DNA from: Chloroflexota bacterium
GTDB lineage: Bacteria; Chloroflexota; Anaerolineae; B4-G1
Reading direction: 5' to 3'
Assembly (NCBI GenBank): GCA_003648125.1
Contig: QMOE01000110.1
Coordinates: 1 to 7,148 of the forward strand
DNA length: 7,148 nt
Part shown: positions 1-5,600 of the stretch, in pieces
Layout: each line of letters opens with the position of its first letter
How positions within the stretch are numbered: the first letter of the stretch is position 1
Position numbers and translations under genes: made by a program
The notes under the pieces: generated by a model
The model's database searches: none
Seen by the model: the letters and a program-made list of their open reading frames with translations, nothing else
Told to the model about the DNA's origin: nothing

Positions 1-1119
1 GACGTGACGGCCGTCACCGCCAACTGGGGGGTGATGGTAGATCGCGGGCGAATCCGCGACACCCTGCCCCTGGATAGCATGACCATTGCCGACCAGGCCG
101 CCCGCTACGAAGAGATGCTGAGCTACACCATTGACATGATGGACGATTCGGCGGGCAGGCATTTCCTGCGGCGGGCTATCCAGGGGGCACACGACGGGTT
201 GCCCTGGCAGGAACGCGAGGTGCTCAGCCGCCATCTATTGCAGCGCACCTCCTGGGGCGCGGACCTCTCCCAGGATTTCGAGAGCACCGCCGGCGACTAT
301 CGTTATCTGCTGCGGGCCATGCCCCTCTTCGCCAACGCCGACGATGCCGACATCGAGGCCCTCGTTGCCGCGCTGCGCACCCGGCGGGTGAAAGCCGGCC
401 GAGCCTTCGCCCGCCAGGGACAGAGCGGTGACCGCTTCTTCCTGGTGCGTTTCGGCGAGGTGGAGGTCTGGCAGCGGGACGAACGGGGCGAGGAGCGGCT
501 GATCGCCGAGTTGCACCGTGGGGATTATTGCGGGGAACACGCGCTCCTGCATAGCGCACCCTACCCTGCCACCTACCGCGCCGCCGTGGACAGCGAGTTA
601 CTGGTTTTGGCTCAGGAGGATTTCAACCGTCTGGTGAAAAGCCGTTTCCAACTGGGTGCCCAGGTTCAGCAAGCCGCCGAGGTCGTGTCCCTGCTGAACC
701 AGATGCCCATTCTCTCCGGCTTGACCCATACACAGATCAGGCGGCTGGCCCATCAATTCCAACGGCGCGAAGTGCAGCCCGACGAAGTGCTCATCACCCA
801 GGGAGTGCGCAGTGATACGTTCTACGTGATCGCTCAGGGCACGCTGGTCGTGATCGGTGAGCGAGGCAGCCCCCAGGAGAAAATTCTGGCCCGCCTGAGT
901 GCGGGGGAGTTTTGCGGAGAAATCGGCCTGCTGCTGGATCAACCACCCATCGCCACCGTGGTCGGCGGGGAGGAAGGGGCAACCGTGCTAAGTCTCAGCC
1001 GCCATGACTTCGATGTGTTCGTGCGGGGCAACCTGGGGGTCAGCCGCAGGCTGGAGCAGGTGAGCAGCCGGCGGGTGATAGACACTCGTCGCAAGCTGGG
1101 CCTGAGTGGAGTGGTGTGA
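1..1119 (+). CDS. Protein with two tandem cyclic-nucleotide-binding (CNB) domains, 5'-truncated by the window edge
   Basis: The frame is open from base 1, and the first possible start (GTG at 4) has no visible ribosome site, so this is probably the C-terminal part of a longer protein. Numbering from that GTG, residues 1-100 are an unrecognised, mostly helical region. CNB1 spans about 103-212 (LLRAMPLF, then GDYCGEHALL) and CNB2 about 231-341 (LNQMPILSGL, then GEFCGEIGLLL). Both have the beta-roll glycines and the Gly-Glu of the phosphate-binding cassette. In PKA/CRP-type domains a cassette Arg clamps the cyclic phosphate; here the aligned positions are Tyr187 (APYPAT) and Pro315 (QPPIAT). Binding of cAMP or cGMP is therefore doubtful, and the domains may bind another ligand or be structural. 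There is no helix-turn-helix after CNB2, so it is not a CRP-type transcription factor. The TGA stop at 1117-1119 directly abuts an octamer repeat array. The identity of the missing N-terminus cannot be told. Confidence 0.85.
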   Translation, partial: DVTAVTANWGVMVDRGRIRDTLPLDSMTIADQAARYEEMLSYTIDMMDDSAGRHFLRRAIQGAHDGLPWQEREVLSRHLLQRTSWGADLSQDFESTAGDYRYLLRAMPLFANADDADIEALVAALRTRRVKAGRAFARQGQSGDRFFLVRFGEVEVWQRDERGEERLIAELHRGDYCGEHALLHSAPYPATYRAAVDSELLVLAQEDFNRLVKSRFQLGAQVQQAAEVVSLLNQMPILSGLTHTQIRRLAHQFQRREVQPDEVLITQGVRSDTFYVIAQGTLVVIGERGSPQEKILARLSAGEFCGEIGLLLDQPPIATVVGGEEGATVLSLSRHDFDVFVRGNLGVSRRLEQVSSRRVIDTRRKLGLSGVV

Positions 1120-1151
1120 GGTGAGGGGGAGAGGGGGAGACAGGGTGAGGA
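1120..1151 (+). repeat. Left octamer array (four 8-nt units)
   Basis: Four consecutive 8-nt units in strict phase: GGTGAGGG, GGAGAGGG, GGAGACAG, GGTGAGGA. The array starts on the base after the TGA of the CNB gene and runs 7 bases into the next gene. Its last two units supply both the purine-rich ribosome site and the GTG start codon of the four-helix-bundle gene. Confidence 0.7.
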
Positions 1152-1531
1152 AAAGAATCAAGGTACACCAGGAACTTGAGGTGTACCAGATGGCATTTGA
1201 GGCAGCCATGAGGATTTTCGAGTTGACGAAAGGGTTTCCCAAAGCGGAGACGTATTCGCTGACGGACCAGATTCGGCGGTCGTCACGGTCGGTGTGTGCG
1301 AATGTAGCGGAGGCCTGGCGCAGGCGGCGTTATGCGGCAGCATTCGTGAGTAAGTTGAACGACTCCGAAGCGGAGGCGGCGGAGACACAAGTCTGGCTGG
1401 AGTTCGCGGTGAAGTGCGGTTATCTTGACGCGGCGTTGGGACGTGAGCTGTACGCTGCCTACGACCACATCCTGGGCAAACTGGTGAATATGATCCTGCA
1501 CCCAGAACAATGGGTTATTGCGAGAGGGTGA
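1145..1531 (+). CDS. Four-helix-bundle protein, S23/IVS (23S rRNA-intervening-sequence protein) family
   Basis: 128 residues, close to the usual 115-130 of this family. The family signature is clear: an N-terminal HQELEVYQMAFE helix, then LTDQIRRSSRSVCANVAEAW (typical form QIRRAA-S-x-NIAEG), then a helix with FVSKLNDSEAEAAETQVWLE and a last helix GRELYAAYDHILGKLVNMI. The GTG at 1145 is preferred because the product then begins MRKRIKVHQEL as relatives do, and a GGGGGAGA tract lies just upstream. Longer in-frame GTG starts at 1106 and 1121 would only translate the repeat array or overlap the CNB gene. Family members form pentameric barrels; the relative Avd binds nucleic acid and reverse transcriptase in diversity-generating retroelements, but no RT or variable repeat is seen here. 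Its cellular role is unknown. Arrays of inverted octamers lie on both sides, suggesting the gene moved here. Confidence 0.85.
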   Translation: MRKRIKVHQELEVYQMAFEAAMRIFELTKGFPKAETYSLTDQIRRSSRSVCANVAEAWRRRRYAAAFVSKLNDSEAEAAETQVWLEFAVKCGYLDAALGRELYAAYDHILGKLVNMILHPEQWVIARG

Positions 1532-1535
1532 GGAT

Positions 1536-1575
1536 CACCTTGTCACCTTGTCTCTCCCTCACCTTGTCACCTTTC
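1536..1575 (-). repeat. Right octamer array, inverted relative to the left one
   Basis: Five 8-nt units in strict phase: CACCTTGT, CACCTTGT, CTCTCCCT, CACCTTGT, CACCTTTC. Reverse complements (ACAAGGTG, AGGGAGAG) resemble the units of the array at 1120-1151. It starts four bases after the stop of the four-helix-bundle gene. The upstream frame of the Rpn-like remnant reads through this array, giving a low-complexity Leu/Ser/Pro peptide that is unlikely to be genuine protein. Confidence 0.7.
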
Positions 1576-1583
1576 GTGGTGAC
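1566..1583. other. Small hairpin at the right edge of the octamer array
   Basis: GTCACC (1566-1571) and GGTGAC (1578-1583) form a perfect 6-bp stem with a 6-base loop. There is no following T-run, so it is not a typical intrinsic terminator. It may mark the end of the repeat-bounded cassette. Confidence 0.4.
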
Positions 1584-1617
1584 CCCAGAGCAAGTATGCA
1601 GAATAGTGAGGTGGAAT

Positions 1618-1926
1618 ATGGTAGTGCTACGAGAGTCACCGTGGTATCGGGAAATTGTGCAAGAGGGACTTCAAGAAGGGCTTCAGCAGGGACTCCAGCA
1701 GGGGCTCCAGCAGGGAGTGCTCGAAGGTCAGCGAGGGGCAATCCTCCATCTTCTGCGGACACGTTTTGACCTCTCCATGACAGCAGCAGGTGAGGTGGGA
1801 AGGCAACTTCGCACGATCGAAGACCCGACCCTCCTGCAGACGTTGGTGGTGGAGGCGGCGCAGGCAGAGAGCTTGAAAGCGTTCCTGGCTGCGCTGGATG
1901 GGGAGAGGAGCGATCTGGCGACATGA
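1618..1926 (+). CDS. C-terminal remnant of an Rpn/DUF4351-type PD-(D/E)XK nuclease-family protein
   Basis: From the ATG at 1618 this gives 102 residues starting MVVLRESPWYREI. The pattern 'LRESPxYxEI', a GLQQG heptad-like run, a helical ILHLLRTRFDLS segment and an ending AESLKAFLAALD is the C-terminal layout of Rpn (recombination-promoting nuclease/putative transposase) and DUF4351 proteins, which are normally about 250-330 residues. The N-terminal nuclease domain with its acidic and lysine motifs is absent from this frame and from other frames upstream. GAGGTGG at 1608-1614 could serve as ribosome site. The frame stays open back to an ATG at 1510, but residues there come from the octamer array. 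Its TGA overlaps the next ATG (ATGA), so it may still be translated and couple expression of the zinc protein. It is probably a decaying gene without nuclease activity. Confidence 0.6.
   Translation: MVVLRESPWYREIVQEGLQEGLQQGLQQGLQQGVLEGQRGAILHLLRTRFDLSMTAAGEVGRQLRTIEDPTLLQTLVVEAAQAESLKAFLAALDGERSDLAT
1666..1713 (+). repeat. 12-nt in-frame tandem repeat encoding GLQ(E/Q)
   Basis: Four copies of GGR-CTY-CAR-SAR at 1666, 1678, 1690 and 1702 encode (Gly-Leu-Gln-Glu/Gln)x4, followed by a degenerate fifth unit. This repeat is typical of the Rpn-family C-terminal helix and is prone to copy-number change by slippage. Confidence 0.75.
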
Positions 1927-2135
1927 ACTGCTGGAAATGTGATCGTCCGGCTCATGGGATATGCTGCTTCTGCGGGCGGGCCGTCTGCAAGGAGCACGCG
2001 CAGACCCTGGTGCGCATCACGCATATATATCACACTCGCGACGGGAAGCATAGGGCACTGGTGGTGCCCGGTGCGTTGTACTGCGGGGAATGTCAACCAC
2101 GCCAGGACCCCATTGAACTGGAGAACCTGGAATAG
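1923..2135 (+). CDS. Small Cys-rich zinc-binding protein (B-box-like, DUF2180-like)
   Basis: 70 residues. Metal ligands fall in pairs: C3-x2-C6, C14-x2-C17, C22-x2-H25 and C54-x2-C57, with an additional C15. The first three pairs have the spacing of a B-box-like cross-brace finger, so two zinc sites are likely. The pattern (MNCWKCD, then CFCGRAVCKEH, then ALYCGECQPRQDP) resembles the small DUF2180-type proteins known from archaea and some bacteria; I recognise this only by eye. The protein has no signal peptide or membrane segment, so it is probably cytoplasmic. Its ATG overlaps the upstream stop as ATGA, which indicates translational coupling to the Rpn-like remnant; no independent ribosome site of note is visible. 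Function is unknown. Small zinc proteins of this kind may mediate protein or nucleic-acid contacts. A strong hairpin follows three bases after the stop. Confidence 0.75.
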   Translation: MNCWKCDRPAHGICCFCGRAVCKEHAQTLVRITHIYHTRDGKHRALVVPGALYCGECQPRQDPIELENLE

Positions 2136-2137
2136 CA

Positions 2138-2167
2138 CGCGGGGAGGTAACTGTCCACCTCCCCGCG
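2138..2167. terminator. Strong GC hairpin between convergent genes, possible bidirectional terminator
   Basis: CGCGGGGAGGT (2138-2148) and ACCTCCCCGCG (2157-2167) are perfect 11-bp complements around an 8-base loop. It sits in the 55-bp gap between the zinc-protein gene and the convergent RiPP-like gene. Neither side carries a T-run, so termination would have to be of the U-less kind seen in some high-GC bacteria. Confidence 0.55.
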
Positions 2168-2190
2168 CAGAAGTCCTGATATGCGTGCCC

Positions 2191-2412
2191 TCACACGCCC
2201 AACCCGATGCCGTATCCTTTCTGGATGCGCTTGTCCAGGGTACCGGCGAAGGCTTTCAGACTCTCGGCGTCTAGCGCCTCCAGGGCTGCCAGTTCTTTTT
2301 TGGTGAGGTTGTAGTCTTTGCACGCCTTAGCTGCGTTCTCGATCAGTGCCTCGCGGAACTCCGCATCCGTGGCCGCCCGGCCAATGATCATCTGTACTGC
2401 TTCCAGGGACAT
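2191..2412 (-). CDS. NHLP-clan (Os1348/Franean1_4349-like) RiPP-precursor-like peptide
   Basis: 73 residues beginning MSLEAVQMIIGRAATDAEFRE. The features 'AVxxxIGRxxTDxEFRExL', 'YNLTKKELAALEALD' and 'SLKAFAGTLDKRI' are those of the NHLP-clan leader-like peptides related to the LigA fold, annotated elsewhere as Os1348- or Franean1_4349-type RiPP precursors. The predicted leader spans about 1-63 and the tail is QKGYGIGLGV. The tail is Gly-rich and hydrophobic and contains no Cys, Ser or Thr, so it is not a substrate for azole or lanthionine formation; the only Cys (C31) is in the leader. No cyclodehydratase, radical-SAM enzyme, protease or exporter is in the window. It may be an orphan precursor served in trans, or a leader-fold regulator. 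The start is fixed by a perfect ribosome site. It lies downstream of the cyclase gene on the same strand, 191 bp apart. Confidence 0.8.
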   Translation of the reverse strand: MSLEAVQMIIGRAATDAEFREALIENAAKACKDYNLTKKELAALEALDAESLKAFAGTLDKRIQKGYGIGLGV

Positions 2413-2416
2413 GTTT

Positions 2417-2429
2417 GATCACCTCCTTT
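2417..2429 (-). promoter_or_regulatory. Exceptionally complete Shine-Dalgarno site for the RiPP-like gene
   Basis: On the minus strand the sequence is AAAGGAGGTGATC, 13 bases in a row complementary to the conserved 3' end of 16S rRNA (GATCACCTCCTTT). The GGAGG core is 9 bases from the ATG. This fixes the start and suggests strong translation. Confidence 0.85.
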
Positions 2430-2434
2430 ATCCG

Positions 2435-2464
2435 TGTATACTCAGTGCCATTTGATTCAATGAA
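2435..2464 (-). promoter_or_regulatory. Weak candidate promoter for the RiPP-like gene
   Basis: TATACA (complement of 2435-2440) could be a -10 box. The best -35 options are poor: TTCATT at an 18-bp spacing, or TTGAAT at only 14 bp. Transcription would start near the ribosome site, leaving a very short leader. The motif GTATACT recurs at 2568-2574 in the same orientation. Confidence 0.25.
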
Positions 2465-2504
2465 AACGAAGCCAGGCTCGATGTGTGCTTCTGACCCTTC
2501 CAGG

Positions 2505-2545
2505 CGTGTTGCGTGATTCGTGAAACGTGACCCTCACGCAACACG
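2505..2545. repeat. Heptad-phased palindromic repeat (12-bp perfect stem)
   Basis: CGTGTTGCGTGA (2505-2516) pairs perfectly with TCACGCAACACG (2534-2545) across a 17-base loop. CGTG recurs every 7 bases (2505, 2512, 2519, 2526) and the complementary CACG recurs at 2535 and 2542. It resembles a short intergenic palindromic element made from degenerate 7-nt units. It lies between the cyclase stop (2604) and the RiPP-like gene, without a T-run on either side. It could stabilise the 3' end of the cyclase mRNA or be a remnant of a dispersed repeat. Confidence 0.75.
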
Positions 2546-2603
2546 GCTTACTTCTCAAATGCGCTTGGTATACTAACCGGCGGGTTCTCCACTTTAATTA
2601 ATC

Positions 2604-5600
2604 TCACTCTACCCCCAGTTCCTTGAAGATGCACGAGGCCGCTTCTGTACAGCGCGCCGCCTCCCGGTCATCCCCTTGTATCTTGAGGAATTCAGCGTAA
2701 CTGCGCCAGCACTTCGCCAGCTCAAACCGATCCCCGCCCCCTTGCAGGGATTCCAACGCTTGCTCGAAGTGCGCCCTGGCATCGGCGGCTGATTGCACTC
2801 CTCCCTCGCCGGCAGCCCGGGCAGCGTACACCCGGCCCAGGACGTGGTGCGCAACTCCATCGTCGTGATGACTGCCCGTCTCTTGGGCCACCCGCAGGGC
2901 TCGCTCGCCGTGGCGCAACGCCGCATCCACCTCCCCTGCCGCCAGGTATGCTTGAGCCAGGACTGCACAGGCCTCCGAAAGAATCATTTTGGAACCCAGA
3001 GACTCCAGGATGTCCACCGCTCGCTGCGCACCGGCGATAGCCGACTGATAGTCACCCTGATCCACCTGCACGGCGGCGATGTTGATCAGCGAGTTGGCCA
3101 CAAAGAGGGAATGTCCTGTCGCCTGGTGAATCTCCAAACTGCGGCGGTGATAATCCAGCGCGCGGTCGTACTCGCCCAGGTGATGATAGGCCATACCCAG
3201 ATTAGTATAGCAATTGGCGATACCCGTCCGGTCGCCGATTCTCTCACAGATGGTCAGGCTATCCTGATAACGAGCAATAGCCTCCGCGTAGCGCCCCATA
3301 CCCTGGTAGCAGATGCCCAGATTGTTGTAGACCATAGCCACGAAGTAGATGTACCCGATGCGGCGGGCCATCTCCAGACTGCGCTGGTAGGCCGCTAATG
3401 CGCGCTCGTAGTCGCCCTGCAAACGCGCCAGGGTGCCCAGATTGTTGTGAGAGATCACAATCCCATACAGGTCACCGGCCTGCTGGCGGGCGCGCAGCCC
3501 CCGCCCGTAGAAAGCCTCCGCCCGGCGGTAATCGCCCAGGACAGTGTACACCACCCCCAGGTTAGTGTATACCCAGCCCTCGCTGATCAACGTTTCGCGG
3601 TCCTCGGCCAGGCGATCCAAAACGTCCAGCGCTCGTTCGCCCAGGCGGATGGCCTCCTGGTAGTTACCCTTGCGCGTATGCACGCTGCCCAGATCCGAGA
3701 GGACGCGCACCATCTGCCGCGAGATACGGCCCGCCGGATCGGCCTCCAGCGTCGCGCAGGCGGCCAGCAGCCCCTCCAGTGCCGCATCGTAATCCCCCCG
3801 TTTCTCGAAAATCATAGCCGCTTTGCGCTGGATGCGTGCCCGCTGCTCCGCCGATAGAGCCGTCCCACCCGCTCCCAGTGCCGCCTGGTAATTCTCAGTG
3901 GCCCGCTCGTACTGGCCCACCAGGGCCTGAACGTCGGCCAGATTGAGGTAAGTATTCGCTAACTGAAGATCGTTGGTCGTGTGCCGCCGCCCCAGCTTGA
4001 TGAGGCGAATCGCCTCCTGGTAGTACCGGATGGCTGCATCGTTAGCGAAAGCAGCCTTCGCCCTATCTCCAGCCTTGAGCGTGTACTCCAATGCTTTAGG
4101 CCGCTCCTCGCTGCGGCCGTAGTGGTAGGCCAGCAGGTCGTAGACTTCCTCCAGACGGTCAGCGTAGGCATCCTCGTAATAGCAGGCGACACGACCGTGT
4201 AGCTCACGGCGGCGGGCGTAGCTCAGACTCTCGTAGGCCACTTCCTGTGTGAGGATATGCTTGAACTGGTAGCGCAGGTCGGGCTCCGGGCTCTCCAGCG
4301 GGGTCAGGTCCACCCGCTCCAGGATGTCCAGCCGGCGGCGCAGAACTTCCCCCAGAACAGGCCAGGGATAGATGGCACGGAGCACAGAGTAGGGGAAGAT
4401 GCGGTCAATACAGGCGGCCACCTTGAGCACGTTCCGGCTGCCCTCGTCCAAACTGTCAATGCGGCTCATCACCACGCCGCGCACAGTATCCGGGATTTCG
4501 ACGTCCGCCAGCTCGCCCACCAACTGGTATCGCCCATCGTCGGGCACCAGGTAACCCCGGTCCACCAGGACGTGCACTACCTCTTCGATGTAGAAGGGAT
4601 TACCCTGCGCTTTGGCCAGGATCATATCGCGCAGGTCAGGTGGCAGGTCGGGCAGGTTCAGCAGGGAACTGACCAACTCGGCCCGCTCTTTCGTATCCAA
4701 CTCTTTGAGTTGAATCACCGTGTAGTGACCTAGCTCTTTCCACTCCACCAGGTCGAGGGCCGGGCGATGGACGACTAAAAGGAGAAGGGGGGCGTCGTTG
4801 CAGTGGCGGGCGACGTGCAACAGCAACTCCAGCGAGATAGGGTCTGCCCAGTGCAGGTCCTCGAATAACAGGAGCAGAGGAGACTGGCACATCCTGGCCC
4901 GCAGCAGGCGGACGACGATGTCGAAGAAGCGTTCTTTACGCAGCCGGGCATTCAGGGATCGAGTGAGCCGCGTGTCGGGCTCGGCTAGGCCCAGCACACC
5001 GGCCACGATGGGCAACCACTGCACCAGTTCGGCGTCCACTGCCTCCAACCCAGCCCGCAGCTTCTCACGGCGTGTCCGTGGACCATCGCCGGCCTGCCAG
5101 TTGAAGAACTCGCGCAGCACCGCAATCCACGGCAGGTAAGGAATGGTCGAGCCATAGGAGACGCACTCCCCGCGCAGGACTTGCATCCCCACCCCGCTGG
5201 CGTGGGCGAGCAACTCGTCTACCAGGCGCGACTTGCCCACCCCCGCCTCACCGACGATAGCCACCACCTGTCCCTGCCCACCCAGCACCCGCCCGGCCAG
5301 CTCTTTGAGGCGCGTCAACTCTGCCACGCGCCCGACGAAGGGGCCGTGGCGCGCTGCACGGCGGGTCAGCCCCTCGTCCTGGCGCAGTCCCAGGGCCGCG
5401 CACACGGGCACCGGCTCAGGCTTACCTTTGACGACGACGGGGGACAGGTCCTCGCAGACAAAGCTGGTGTCCAGGTAGCGGCGAGTGGTAGGGCTGATCA
5501 GAATCTGGCCCACCTCGGCGGCGGCCATCAGGCGGGCAGCCAGGTTCACGGTGTCGCCCATCACCGTGTATTCCTTGCGCGTCGCCGAGCCCACGTTGCC

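Larger units (their letters stand above)
1120..1583. mobile_element. Putative S23/IVS four-helix-bundle cassette bounded by inverted octamer arrays
   Basis: A single gene (1145-1531) is enclosed by two short 8-nt-periodic arrays that read as purine-rich on the left (GGTGAGGG-type units, 1120-1151) and as their pyrimidine-rich inverted counterpart on the right (CACCTTGT/CTCTCCCT units, 1536-1575). The 12 bases at 1137-1148 and the reverse complement of 1543-1554 match at 11 of 12 positions. The left array begins immediately after the stop codon of the upstream gene, and the right one ends where similarity to an Rpn-like tail begins. S23 proteins are known to travel inside 23S rRNA intervening sequences, and free-standing copies are scattered in many genomes. 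That this unit moves as a cassette is inference; no transposase is present and no target duplication is certain. Confidence 0.45.

Noticed and set aside
794..982. Minus-strand frame containing PACPERSRR, a peptide reminiscent of the dispersed repeat seen at 6735-6764.
   Set aside because: The underlying DNA lies inside conserved CNB2 coding sequence and shares only about ten bases with the repeat core; there are no flanking duplications.
1510..1617. Upstream extension of the Rpn-like remnant from the ATG at 1510.
   Set aside because: The extra residues are encoded by the end of the four-helix-bundle gene and the octamer array, giving low-complexity sequence with no family similarity until about 1584.
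1858..1905. AESLKAF occurs in both the Rpn-like remnant and the RiPP-like peptide, hinting at common origin.
   Set aside because: Codons differ at most synonymous sites and the surrounding residues do not align, so it is best explained as chance in two amphipathic helices.
2505..2545. Heptad hairpin as an intrinsic terminator of the cyclase gene.
   Set aside because: No T-run follows the stem on either strand and the loop is 17 bases; the 7-nt phasing fits a dispersed repeat better.
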